From: Ascoidea asiatica
Taxonomy: Eukaryota > Ascomycota > Saccharomycetes > Ascoideales > Ascoideaceae
Reading direction: 5' to 3'
Assembly: GCA_001600695.1 (NCBI GenBank)
Contig: BCKQ01000008.1
Coordinates: 372,001 to 436,000, forward strand
Length of the DNA stretch: 64,000 nucleotides
In this document: positions 31,277 to 41,956 of the stretch, piece by piece
How positions within the stretch are numbered: the first letter of the stretch is position 1
How the letters are laid out: every line of letters begins with the position of its first letter
The notes under the pieces: generated by a model
The model's database searches: none
Told to the model about the DNA's origin: nothing
The model's input: the letters and a program-made list of their open reading frames with translations, nothing else
Program-made: the position numbers and the translations under genes

Positions 31277-33085
31277 ATGTTGAATAGGTTTCCCAGAGAA
31301 ATATTAAGAATCATTATCAATCAGTTAATTTATATTGAAATAAATGAAGAAGAAGAAAAAGAAAAAGAAAAAGATGATTTGAATAAGAATTTAATGGAAA
31401 ATGAAGAGAAAGAAACTGAATTGAAAGAAATTTTATCATATTTTGATAATTTCAATTTCAAAATCAATTTCCAATTCATAAATTATTATAAATATTATTA
31501 TAATAAATGTTCAAGTTTAATTGAATTATCAAAGATTAATAAATTTATAAGATTTGAAATTAATTTAATTTTATTTAAAAATTTATCATTTATTAGAATT
31601 GAAGAAATTGAGAATAAATTAAAAAGAAGAAAAAATTATAAAATTTTAAATAATTGGTTAAATGATTATATAAATTATTTAAATAAAAATCAATTAATTT
31701 CAATTTCATTTTTAAAATCAGTTTCATTTTTAGAAATTGATATAAATCAATTCATAAAATTAAGTAATTCTTTATTTAATTTATATATTTTAAAGAATTT
31801 AAAATTATTAGGATTTATTCAATCTTCAACATATAAATTAATTAACAATAATGAAATAAAGAAGAAGAAGAAGAATAAGAATTCTTTAAGATTAAATTTA
31901 AATTATTTAGCAATTACATTATTTGATGAAAATATTTTAAATTATTTAATTAAATTTAAATTTAATATTAAAAATTTAAATAGAATTGATTTTTTAATAA
32001 ATTCAATTTCAAATTTAAAAAATTTTCAAAAATTTTTTAATAATAAAAATATTTATAATTTAATCACAATCAATTTAATATCAAATTCAAGTTTAATTTT
32101 ATTAAAATCAATAAATTTTATTAATTTTATTAAATCTTTTCAAAATTCTTTAAAGAATTTATCAATTAGAACAAATGATGATATAAAATTAATCTTTAAT
32201 AATAATGAAATTGATAATAAAATTGATAATGAAATTGATAATAATGATTTAAATTTAATAGAATTTTTTAAAATTTTAAATAATCTTCAATATTTAAATA
32301 AATTTTCAATTGAATTTAAAATTCTTAGACAATTATCTAAATTATTATTAAATAATAATTTTTTGAATTTAATTAATAGCAAAAGTAATAATGAAAATAA
32401 TAATGAAAATAATAATGAAAATAATAATGAAAATTTAATAATATTTGAGATTATTGAAGAAACTTTATTAATTCCATTAATTAATGAACATGAATTAATT
32501 TTAATTAATTTTATTAAAATTTTACCAAATATTAAATTAATTAATTTAAATTATGGTAAACAATTTGAAAGTCCATATAAAGGAGAAGAATTATTAATAA
32601 AAAATTTAATTTTAAAATTAAATAATGATAATAATGATAATAATGATAATAAAAAAACAATAAATTATATTCAATTTGAATTAATTTGGAGTATTGTTGA
32701 TAATCAATTAATTAATAAAAATAATTATGAAATTGAAGAATTAATAAATTATTATAATAAAAATTTTAATACAGAAAATAGAAATAGAAATAGAAATAGA
32801 AATAAAGATAAATTTAAATTTATTTCTTTACCTTCATATAGTAAAATTTCAACATCATCACCCAATTTCAGAAATCCAGAAAGATTCAAGTTAAATATTA
32901 ATGATTCAATTAATGTTAATGATTCAATCAATTCAATTTCTTTAATTCCAATTCATAATCATGATAATAATAATATTGATAATGAAACTAAATTATTAAG
33001 TGAAGAATTTTGGAGTTCAGAATGTTGTTTGAATGATTTAGTTATATATTCAAATCCAATAAAACTTTCATCAATTTGGGATTAA
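31277..33085 (+). CDS. F-box-like, Leu/Asn-rich protein
   Basis: About 602 residues from the ATG at 31277. It opens with LNRFPREILRIIINQLIYIEI, which fits the start of an F-box (LP-E-I--I---L), suggesting a substrate adaptor for an SCF ubiquitin ligase. The remainder is rich in Leu, Ile and Asn with repeated short L-x-x-L-x-x-I/F segments, consistent with irregular leucine-rich repeats, but no clear repeat register is visible. Acidic linker at about 25-50 and several Asn/Asp runs. No closer homologue recognised. The F-box call rests on the N-terminal 20 residues only. Confidence 0.5.
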   Translation: MLNRFPREILRIIINQLIYIEINEEEEKEKEKDDLNKNLMENEEKETELKEILSYFDNFNFKINFQFINYYKYYYNKCSSLIELSKINKFIRFEINLILFKNLSFIRIEEIENKLKRRKNYKILNNWLNDYINYLNKNQLISISFLKSVSFLEIDINQFIKLSNSLFNLYILKNLKLLGFIQSSTYKLINNNEIKKKKKNKNSLRLNLNYLAITLFDENILNYLIKFKFNIKNLNRIDFLINSISNLKNFQKFFNNKNIYNLITINLISNSSLILLKSINFINFIKSFQNSLKNLSIRTNDDIKLIFNNNEIDNKIDNEIDNNDLNLIEFFKILNNLQYLNKFSIEFKILRQLSKLLLNNNFLNLINSKSNNENNNENNNENNNENLIIFEIIEETLLIPLINEHELILINFIKILPNIKLINLNYGKQFESPYKGEELLIKNLILKLNNDNNDNNDNKKTINYIQFELIWSIVDNQLINKNNYEIEELINYYNKNFNTENRNRNRNRNKDKFKFISLPSYSKISTSSPNFRNPERFKLNINDSINVNDSINSISLIPIHNHDNNNIDNETKLLSEEFWSSECCLNDLVIYSNPIKLSSIWD

Positions 33086-33359
33086 ATTCATTCTTTATAT
33101 CTTCAATTGAAACATTTCTTTATCTCTTTTCTTATATATTTCAATAAACATTCAATAAATAATTACACAATTAATAAATAATTTAAAGCTTCTTTTTTTT
33201 TGTATGGAATTTAAAAGAAATTTCTAAGGCCGTCATTGAAAAGCATAAGAAATTTAAAGGAAATTTAACAAAAAATTATCAATTTGAATGTAATTAAATA
33301 ATCAAAGAAGATAAAATTAAGAAAAAAAGTGAATGAAATAGATAATAATATTATTAAAG
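33086..33359. other. Spacer between F-box-like gene and PCP1
   Basis: AT-rich tandem spacer, both flanking genes on the plus strand. No feature recognised. Confidence 0.4.
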
Positions 33360-34523
33360 ATGATATTAAATCAAATAATTTCAATTGGAATTATTCCAAA
33401 ACGAATTTCAATTACTTCAATTACTTCAATAACTTCAATAACTTCAATTAAATCAATAATTGGATTAAAATTAATAAATTTTAATAAAAATAAAAGAAAT
33501 TTTAGTCAAAATTCATTAAAATTATTAAATTTTAATAAAAATAAAAGAGATTTTATTCAAAATTCATTAAAAGATAATTCAATTATTAAAAATTATGAAA
33601 AATTATTTAATAAAACATTCAAAGAGTTTAATAATAATAAAATTTTATTAATTAAAAAATTTAAAGAAATTAAAAGAACTTTTGCCACTCATGGACAATT
33701 CAATAATAATAATGGATATAATGGATATAATGGATATAATGAATATAATGGATATAATGGAGGAGATAATGAAAGAAAAGAACTTTTAAATAATTTAATT
33801 AAAAGTGGGATTTTTACATTATTATTTTGTATTGGTACAACATATTTTATACCAATTTTAATTAATAATTCATCATTTAAATATAATAAAAATAAATCAG
33901 AAATTATAATTTATGGTATAATTGGATTAAATATTTTAATTTTTTTAATTTGGCAAAAAAAAGTTAATTTTAAATTAAATAAAATTTTAAATAAATTTTT
34001 TTTATTAAATAAAAAAAATACAAATTTAATTTCAATGATTGCATCAACATTCTCACATCAAGATTTTTTTCATTTAAGTTTTAATATGATTGCATTTTAT
34101 TCATTTAGTTTAAATTTTATAAATTTTATTGGAATTTCAAATTTTTTAATAATTTATTTAAATTGTGGATTATTATCATCATTTTTTTCAATTTTAATTT
34201 CATTTTTATTTAAATTTAATATTTATAATTTATCATTAGGTGCATCTGGAGCAATATTTGGTTTAATTGGATGTTTTAGTTATTTAATACCAAATTCACC
34301 TGTTAATATATTTTTTTTACCAATTCCTGGTGGAGCTTGGAATGCATTTCTTTTAATGGGAGGTTGGAATTTAACTGGAATTTTATTAAAATGGGGTACA
34401 TTTGATTATGCTGGACATCTTGGTGGTTCAATTCTTGGAATTTATTATGGTTGGTTATTAAAAAAAAGATTTAAAGAAAGAAGAGAAAAAAAACCTCAAT
34501 CAATTTTTGATATTTTCAAATGA
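33360..34523 (+). CDS. PCP1: Mitochondrial rhomboid protease (Pcp1/Rbd1)
   Basis: A 387-residue intramembrane serine protease of the mitochondrial inner membrane. In yeast it processes Mgm1 and Ccp1. The catalytic Ser lies in LGASGAIFG (Ser296) and the His in DYAGHLGGS (His353). The upstream HQDFFHLSFNMIAFYSF block is the family HxxxxHxxxN motif. At least six membrane segments follow residue about 150. The first 110 residues are basic and Asn/Ser-rich, with no acidic start, as expected of a mitochondrial presequence, and include a tandem Ile-Thr-Ser repeat (residues about 19-32) and a Gly-Tyr-Asn repeat (residues about 120-138). The C-terminal YYGWLLKKRFKERREK matches Pcp1. Slightly longer than yeast Pcp1 (346). 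Confidence 0.93.
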   Translation: MILNQIISIGIIPKRISITSITSITSITSIKSIIGLKLINFNKNKRNFSQNSLKLLNFNKNKRDFIQNSLKDNSIIKNYEKLFNKTFKEFNNNKILLIKKFKEIKRTFATHGQFNNNNGYNGYNGYNEYNGYNGGDNERKELLNNLIKSGIFTLLFCIGTTYFIPILINNSSFKYNKNKSEIIIYGIIGLNILIFLIWQKKVNFKLNKILNKFFLLNKKNTNLISMIASTFSHQDFFHLSFNMIAFYSFSLNFINFIGISNFLIIYLNCGLLSSFFSILISFLFKFNIYNLSLGASGAIFGLIGCFSYLIPNSPVNIFFLPIPGGAWNAFLLMGGWNLTGILLKWGTFDYAGHLGGSILGIYYGWLLKKRFKERREKKPQSIFDIFK

Positions 34524-34799
34524 ATAAACACTTTCTTATTCTTCTATATACAATCTTCAATCAACTACCACCACTCTCACACTCTCTTCAAATACAGACT
34601 CACCTCTCTATAATTCTTCTTCTTCTTCTTCTTCTTCTTCTTTCTCAGTTGTTTCTGCTGTTTCTGCTGTTTCTGCTGTTTTTTGTTGTTTTTTGTTGTT
34701 TTTGTGAAATTTCAACAATTTCTGCTTACGTACGACGGAAAACGGAAAATGCGGATTTGAAATACATTTCCGCGTCCGCGTAGCAAGGATGCTAACAGT

Positions 34800-34805
34800 C
34801 ACGTG
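34800..34805. promoter_or_regulatory. CACGTG hexamer upstream of velvet gene
   Basis: GTCACGTGCAC inside the GC island, 467 bp before the velvet ATG. Cbf1/bHLH-type core by motif only. Confidence 0.4.
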
Positions 34806-35170
34806 CACTCTCGATCCTGGCATCGGACTTTTCAGATCCTTGCCACGGACCCGCGTTCCGTGCTCCAGAATTGTGGCGACTGAAAACACCAAACAAAAAA
34901 CAAACAAACAAACAAACAAAGAATAAACAATTAAACAAATAAACAATTAAATAAATAATCAAATAATCAAATAATTAAATAATTAAATAGAAACAGTCAA
35001 TTCAATCAATTAACTTAACAATAATCAGATAATCAAAGTAAGATAACTTCAGTTACTCTTTAATTTTAATAAATATTCAACTGTTCCAACGAGATTCTCG
35101 ATTAATTTTTAAAAAAATACTTTTTTGGTGTTCTATTTTTTTCCCTTCATTGCCATTCTTCTTCATACTG

Positions 35171-35172
<2 letters not shown>

Positions 35173-35212
<40 letters not shown>
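35173..35212. repeat. (AT)20 microsatellite
   Basis: Uninterrupted AT dinucleotides about 55 bp upstream of the velvet start codon, probably within the 5' leader. Confidence 0.9.
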
Positions 35213-35215
<3 letters not shown>

Positions 35216-35266
35216 CATATAATATATTACTTAAATTATTTAATTATTATAAATTTTTTTATAAAA

Positions 35267-36214
35267 ATGCCACCAAAATATCAACCAAAAAAATATCTTA
35301 TGAGAAGTATACCAAAAAAATTTATTAAAAAAACAAATCCAAATTATAATTTAAAAATTATTCAACAACCTGAACAAGCAAGAGCTTCAATAAATACAAT
35401 TAGATCTGTTGATCCATGTCCAATAATTCAAGTTACTTTATTTGATAATAATAATAATTCAAATAATGATATTATTGATCATTCTTATAATTCTTTAATT
35501 TGTACTGTATCTTATGAATATATTGGAATTCCTGATTATCTTTCAATTATGAAACCATTAAAATCTCTTTCAAATTCAAAATTAAAATCAGAATTAAAAT
35601 CAGAATTAGAATTAAATACAATAAATGATAATATTAATAATATTAATAATATTAATAATATTGAAAAAAATGATAAAAATGATAAAATTATTAATGAAGA
35701 AAATTATGATAATATAAAATATCAAAATGATTTAAAAAAAATTAATAATCAAGAAATTAACTTAGAAAATAATATCAATAATATCAATAATGACAACAAC
35801 AACAACAACAACAATAATAATAATAATAATAATAATATTGATAATACTATTCAAAATACTATCCAAAATAGTATTCAAAAAAGTATTCAAAATAATATCG
35901 ATAATTTTATTCAAGGTACAACTAATAATAATAATATTAAGACAAATATAATTAATGAAGAATCTAATAATAAAAATAAAATAATGAATAAAGATTTATA
36001 TAATGAAATTAAATTACAAAGATATAAAAAACGTAGAATGAATATGATTGAAAATGAAAAAGATAGTATTTTATTTGGTACAACTTCTGTTTCTGCAAAT
36101 ATTATTATGCCAAAACCTTCAAATGATTATATTTTTTCTCATTCTTTATCTTCAAATAATATTAAAACTGATAATATTAATAATAATGATATTAAAACTG
36201 ATATTAAAGAAGAA

Positions 36215-36246
<32 letters not shown>

Positions 36247-36599
36247 TAATGATATTAAAGCATTTTTTGTTTTTAATAATTTAGCAATAAGATATGAAGG
36301 TAAATATAGATTAATTTTTAAATTATTTGAAATTCCATTATCAAATTTTTCTCAATCAAATAATATTAATTCAAATTTAAATTTAAATGTAATTTTTAGA
36401 AATGAAATTAAAAGTAATGAAATTATTGTTTATAGTTCTAAAAATTTTCCAGGTTTAAGACCAAGTCCAAAATTACCTTTAAATTTAAAAAAATTATCTG
36501 GTTCAAAAATAAAATTAAGATATAAATCTCATGAAAGAAAAAATCCATTAATTTCAAAATCTTTAAAAATTGAAAATCAAATTAAATCTTCTACCAATG

Positions 36600-36630
<31 letters not shown>

Positions 36631-37492
36631 TAATACTGATAATAAAAATATTGTCAACAACAATAATAATAATAATAACAATAATAACTTGGTTACTAAT
36701 GATAATAGAGCTTTAGAAGATTCTTCAAATAATAATTTAAAAGTTTTATCTGAAGCTTCTGCAATACTGGAACCAATTAGTAAACATCAATCTCAATCTT
36801 CTTCAAATCAATCTCAATTAAAACAAAAATCTCCTTTTGATAATAATTCTCAATCTGATCAACAACAACAAAATCAACAAAATCAACAAAATCAACAAAT
36901 TAATTCTCAAACATTATCTTATTTAAATCAAATTAATCAAAGTTTAAATTATTCTTTCAATGGTCAAATACATCCTCAACTTCAATCTAAATCAAATTCA
37001 TATTCTAATTCATTTCAATCTGATTCAAAAAATTCAACTATAGATCAATCAAATAATATTTTTGATTCAAAATTTCGAAATGATCTTCAATCTGAAATTC
37101 ATAATCAAATTCCAATTAATGAAAATGATTTTATGAATAGTATTAATAGTAGTATTGAAAATAGTATTAATAAATCTGTAAATGAAAATATAAATGCTAA
37201 TGAAAAAGAAAGAGAGAAAGAAAACCAAGTTGAAAATGAAAATGAAAATGAAAATGAAAATGAAAATGAAAATGAAAATGAAAATGAAAAAAGTAAACAA
37301 ATTGATAAAAGTAAAAATAAAGAAGAATTTGAAAAATTAAATGATGATAAAAATAAAATTAAAAATATACATAAACATAATAATGATATTGAAAATGATA
37401 TTGAAAATGATAATGAGAATAATACTGATAATGATAATGAGAATAATAATGATTTACCAATATCAAGCAGACTGAAAAGACAAAAAATTTAA
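35267..37492 (+). CDS. Velvet-domain regulator with long Asn-rich insert
   Basis: About 741 residues from the ATG at 35267; the frame is open upstream but only across an AT repeat. The velvet domain is split. Its N-terminal half (residues about 27-92) has YNLKIIQQPEQARASINTIR, the hallmark QQPxxAR, then DPCPIIQVTLFD. A low-complexity Asn/Asp insert of about 175 residues follows. The C-terminal half (about 270-425) has TTSVSANIIMPKP, AFFVFNNLAIRYEGKYRLIF and IVYSSKNFPGLRPSPKLPLN, then SGSKIKLRYK, all in velvet order. An insert in this position is also known in VelB. The rest is Asn/Gln/Glu-rich and disordered. Velvet proteins are NF-kB-like DNA-binding regulators of development and secondary metabolism, acting as homo- or heterodimers. 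To my knowledge they are lacking in S. cerevisiae and C. albicans, so its presence here is notable. Confidence 0.82.
37231..37290 (+). repeat. GAAAAT hexamer repeat in velvet gene
   Basis: About nine units encode a (Glu-Asn)n tract near the C-terminal disordered tail. Confidence 0.85.
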
Positions 37493-40001
37493 ATATTTTT
37501 CTGCTAATTGATTTATAGATCTGTTTACCATGTTTAGGTTTTCTTTATTTTTTCACTTACGCTTTGTTTGTTATTTTATGAAAAAGAATAATTGAGAAGG
37601 TTAAATATGCTAAATTAATATTTTATATTCAAATTTTATTATAAATATTATTGTATGAGTTTGTAATCAAATTCTTTCAAATTTTTTCACATTTTGGTAA
37701 TTTTTTTTTTTTTATTCAATATTTTTAGCTAAAATTTTCAAGTTTTTTTTTGATCTTTTATTTTTATTTTTATTTTTGTTATAACCTGTTTTTTTTTTAA
37801 ATATTCTTTGATTTTCTTTAATTGTTTCTTGTTGATTTTTTCACTTTCAATGTTTTCGACTGTATAAATAAAATTTTCAATTTCCAATTTTCTTTTATTC
37901 AATTATCTGAATTATTACTGTACACTAATAAGTTTTTGTTCGCTTTAATTTTAATTTAATTTAATTCTTTGAAAAACCATAAAATATAAAATATGCTAAT
38001 AGGTTAAAATAAGAGGCTAATTTATTTTCATATTATTCATTGTATGTAACTGTAATTTTTTAAAAAAGACAAAAAAACAAAAAACAAAAAACAAAAAAAA
38101 AGGAAAAATCTAAATCTTGTGTTTATGAATATTCTAAAAACAAGTTAAGTTATTCAAATAAGAAAATATAAGATTTAAATTGAAGAAAATATTAATTTTT
38201 ATTCATGCATTTAACCTGAAACAATATTATTTCAAAAAGGTAAAATTAAAATTATTATGCGTAAAATTTTTGGAGTTTTACTGAACATCAATGTTTAATG
38301 AATTAATTTTCATTAAGAAAATAAAAGTTTACGGTCTTAATCGGCGATTATGGAAGTAAAAAAAATATTCTTATATTGAAATTATTTTTGTTAATTTTGT
38401 TATTCAAAAAATGGAAAAAATAGTGTAATTGAAATACTTATTAGAATATTATTGCAAAATGAATTTAAACTTGTAATGAAAATGGAGAAACAGGAAAACA
38501 TTATAAAATATTCTCTTTTATTAAGTCCTGATTCTGAAATTACTTTAAAATAATCCTGAAGAACAATTTCAGAAATACAGATTACAAAATGTTTTTGGTT
38601 GAAATAAAAAATTGAAAAATTTTGTAAGTACAAGAAACGTAACAGATAAATTGGTTAATTTGATTACCAATTCTCAAAAAAAAGAGAATAAACAAAAAAA
38701 ATAATAGAATTCGACGATAATTCAAATACATTAATTATAACTTACAACTCCTGACTTTTCACAATATTTATACTTGAGAAATCAAATGAAGCAAATAAAA
38801 GTATTTTCATATAAACAAGTTTTCAATTCCAACAAATTTTTCCATTTCATGTTCAACAGTTATTCAATTCAATTCGCCTGTCAAATTGAAAAAGTGAAAA
38901 TATTTTGATTGGCAGAATTATGATTCAAACTCATTCACTGTCGCTAAAAAAAAGTCAGTTTGCATCCATAAAAATAAATTTTTCAAAGGGCTACAACTCA
39001 AGTCTCTGGCAGTTACTTGTTGCAATAATTATTTCATCTTTCGGAAATAGACAGCCAGTTTCCCTGCTTCTTCTTCGAGTCTTCATTTGATTCTTTATTT
39101 GAGTCTTCTTTGGGTATGCCAACAATTTTTGGTTTGTGTTCATCGTTAGTTTTCCAATTCAAACACTTGGTTAATTTTTTTTAAGCTTTATCTTTTTTAT
39201 TGCAAATTTAGCAAAGCTTAATTCAGTGCCCAACGTTCGTTAATTGAATTCTTCCAGTTAGCTTTTTGAAATCAAACTCAATCTAAATTGAATCTTATTC
39301 ATTGAAACGGTCATTCGAATTAATTGAGTCAAAAACAATTTCAATTTCAAATTAATTAAATTAAAACTAAACCAAATCTAAATTAAATCTAAATTAAATC
39401 TAAATTCAGTTGAAATTAAATTCAAATTAAACCTAAAATGTCATTTGTCACAGGGATTGGTCTAAACTAAGTTTAATTTGCAGCGCAATTACCCTGACCA
39501 GTGACTAAGGCTTGATTTGTGGCTTGACTTTCTTGACTCGCTTGACTCGCTTGACTCGCAAACCTACCCCAAGCTGGCAGTCAGAGTGACTCAAAAACCG
39601 TCCAAATTGGGTATCGCGACTCATCCTCTGCATTCACTCACTTTTTCTCATTTTCCCTTTTAATCTGCCTCATTTTTTTTAATTTTTTAGATTTTTTTCT
39701 GTTTTTTTTCTCTTTTTTTTGAGTATTCAACTTACAAGCTAATGAATAAACCAAATTTCAATAATATTTCAATATTCACATAACATTCAACTCAAAATAA
39801 TATAAATAAAGAGAAGTTTCCTGTATTTATTTTAGCTTGAATATATTTTTACTTTTCTTTTTCTAGATTATTGCTATTAACAACCAAATATTTAAAGAAT
39901 CAGTTAAGGTAAAAGAAAGAAACCTAAACTGTATTTTTTATTTATATTAAAAAAAAAAAAGGAAAGAATTGCATAATATATAAATAAAATTTAAGGTAAT
40001 A
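37493..40001. promoter_or_regulatory. 2.5-kb intergenic region before MFS permease gene
   Basis: AT-rich DNA without a convincing gene to about 39420. A GC-richer island (39440-39630) contains a cluster of TGACTC motifs (separate entry). TCTAAATTAAA repeats at about 39380-39400. A run of A (39949-39960) precedes the ORF. Short open frames at 38400-38633 and 38905-39090 show no family features. Confidence 0.45.
39534..39622. promoter_or_regulatory. Cluster of Gcn4/bZIP-type TGACTC sites
   Basis: Three copies of TTGACTCGC in a 9-bp tandem (TGACTC at 39534, 39543 and 39552), one full Gcn4 site TGACTCA at 39587-39593, and GACTCA at 39617-39622. A further TGACTAA (AP-1/Yap-like) is at 39502-39508. 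The cluster lies 380-470 bp upstream of the permease start, a plausible position for general amino-acid control. Motif-based only. Confidence 0.55.
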
Positions 40002-41519
40002 ATGGATCAAACTGAGATTAAAAAAACAGTATCAGATTCTAATTCTGATATTAAATTGAATGATAATCCTCAAACTAATATTTTGGATAATGAACAATTT
40101 GATGAAGAATCAAATGTTGGTTTAAAGACAAAAGAAGAATTGTCTATTTTAAATAGAATTTATTTAAAATTAGATTTAAGAATTATTCCTGCTTTATGGT
40201 GTCTTTATTTTTTAACATCTTTTGGTTCTTCTGCTTATGGTAATTCTTTAACAATGAATGCCGAAGCTGGTCATTCTATAAAATTATCTTTAAATTTAAC
40301 AGCTCATGATACTTCTACTGCTTCTGCTTTATATTATGTTGGTTATATTTTATTTGATGTTCCAATGAATTTAGTAATGACTAAATCTCCACCTCAAGCT
40401 TGGTTAGCACGTATTGTAATTTCTTTAGGTCTTATTTATACATGTTTTGCAGCTTTAAAATCAAGTGGTGGTTTAATTGCAGTTAGATTTGTTACTGGAC
40501 TTTGTGGTGCTGGTACTTGGCCTGGTTTAACTTATTATATTTCTTTATGGTATCCAGTTGAAAGAACTGCAAAAAGAATTGGTTTTTATTTCACTGCAGC
40601 TCAATTATCTGCTGCTGCTGCAGGTTTAGTTGCTGCTGGATTTCAAAAAATGGATATGGTTAGAGGTTTATATGGTTGGAAATGGATGTTTTTAATTTAT
40701 GGTGTAATTACAATAACTGTTGGATTTTCATTAATTTGGTGGTTACCTGATAGACCTGTTGCTCTTAAATCTGATGAATTAGTTAAAAATAAATTCAGTA
40801 TTAGAAAATATTTACCTGCAAATCGTAAACCTTTAACTCCAAAAGAAAGAGAAATTCATTTAAAAGATATGGAAGAAAGATATAGTAAACCATTAAATTG
40901 GGGATTTAAAGAAATTGTGATGATTATTTCAGATATTAGAATTTGGCCATTAATTTTAATGTATTTTGGTGTTGTTGGTACTGGTTTCGGTTTAGCTGTT
41001 TTTGGTACAACTATTATTAAAACAAATAATCCAACTTTAACTTCAATTAATGTTTCTTTATTATATGCTCCAATTTGGTTATTTGATTTAAGTGCAATTT
41101 TATTAATTACTCCATTATCTGATAAATTTAAAAGATTTAGACCATTAATTTTTTCATGTTCAACTTGTATTATTATTTGTGGTTTATTTGTAATGACTTA
41201 TGCTCATGGTAAATGGTCAAGATATGGTGGTTTATTAATTTGTGGTTTTGGTTTAGGTCCAACTGTTCCAACTTGTATGGCAATGACTGCTGATATCTTT
41301 GGAAAAAAATATGGGGATGTTGGAACTGCAGTTGGTTCTGCTCTTGTATCAGGTTTAGGTAATTTAGGTTCTGTTGTTGGTACTTATGCTTTATATTCAG
41401 GATGGCCTGCTGATGCTGCTAGATTATATGAATATAGTAATATGATGTTAGTTTTAATCTGTGGTGTTAGTATTGTCAGTGCTGGTGTTTCTGCTGCCAT
41501 GTCCAAGTGGTTAAAATAA
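40002..41519 (+). CDS. MFS anion/organic solute permease, Dal5/Soa1-like
   Basis: A 505-residue, 12-helix permease of the allantoate/anion:cation symporter family. The start LRIIPALWCLYFLTSFGSSAYGNSLTM and the helix-2 region ASALYYVGYILFDVPMNLVMTK are typical, followed by RFVTGLCGAGTWPGLTYYISLWYPVERTAKRIGFYF (the family loop 2-3/helix 4 block, split here). The C-terminal half ends GLGPTVPTCMAMTADIFGKKYGDVGTAVGSAL. NAEAGHS after helix 1 and the overall sequence suggest the S. cerevisiae YIL166C (Soa1, sulfonate/sulfur compound) branch more than Dal5 itself, but substrate cannot be fixed. A plasma membrane location is expected. The upstream TGACTC cluster hints at amino-acid or sulfur starvation control. 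Confidence 0.85.
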   Translation: MDQTEIKKTVSDSNSDIKLNDNPQTNILDNEQFDEESNVGLKTKEELSILNRIYLKLDLRIIPALWCLYFLTSFGSSAYGNSLTMNAEAGHSIKLSLNLTAHDTSTASALYYVGYILFDVPMNLVMTKSPPQAWLARIVISLGLIYTCFAALKSSGGLIAVRFVTGLCGAGTWPGLTYYISLWYPVERTAKRIGFYFTAAQLSAAAAGLVAAGFQKMDMVRGLYGWKWMFLIYGVITITVGFSLIWWLPDRPVALKSDELVKNKFSIRKYLPANRKPLTPKEREIHLKDMEERYSKPLNWGFKEIVMIISDIRIWPLILMYFGVVGTGFGLAVFGTTIIKTNNPTLTSINVSLLYAPIWLFDLSAILLITPLSDKFKRFRPLIFSCSTCIIICGLFVMTYAHGKWSRYGGLLICGFGLGPTVPTCMAMTADIFGKKYGDVGTAVGSALVSGLGNLGSVVGTYALYSGWPADAARLYEYSNMMLVLICGVSIVSAGVSAAMSKWLK

Positions 41520-41956
41520 ATGTAAATTTTAGCTGTTTTTCTAACTTTTTCAACTCATTTTTAAGTCATTTTCCAATTTTTTTTACCTTTTATTTTTGAT
41601 TTCATAATAAGTTTTTTTTCTTCTATAATCAAATATCAATATTTAATTTACATTTTTCTTTTCAAACCTTTCACAATCTCAGAATGTTTCAGTAAAAAAT
41701 AATTTGAAGGTGCAAACAATTAAACTCAGATAGATTGCCAGAGACCATTACGAAAACCTTCAATAGAAAACTATCAATTTGAATTCAAAATAATGCAAAT
41801 AATTAATGAGTTGTAAGTATATTGAAGATCAGGGTTTATTGATTAGAAAGTAAGTATAATGAGTAATTTAAATAAGAAAAATAAAATAAAATAAAAATAT
41901 AAATATGTAATATGTATCAGAGAAATATTAAGAAAAGAAAATTGTATTGCATTCAG
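41520..41956. terminator. Convergent spacer MFS permease / DUR3-like gene
   Basis: About 440 bp between convergent stop codons. AT-rich with T runs after the MFS stop and AAAATA repeats (about 41877-41900). No gene. Confidence 0.4.

Larger units (their letters stand above)
34524..35266. promoter_or_regulatory. Promoter region of the velvet gene, with GC island
   Basis: CTT repeat at 34617-34641, then a GC-rich island (34730-34880) containing CACGTG at 34800 and CAAGGAT/ATCCTTG arms (about 34784 and 34835) that could pair. AAAC repeats follow (34890-34920). An (AT)20 tract at 35173-35212 lies just before the start codon. No gene seen. Confidence 0.45.

Noticed and set aside
36768-36770. Using CTG codons to decide whether CUG is read as Ser or Leu
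   Set aside because: CTG codons seen (for example here and at 62894) lie in low-complexity, non-conserved positions, so they carry no information on the code.
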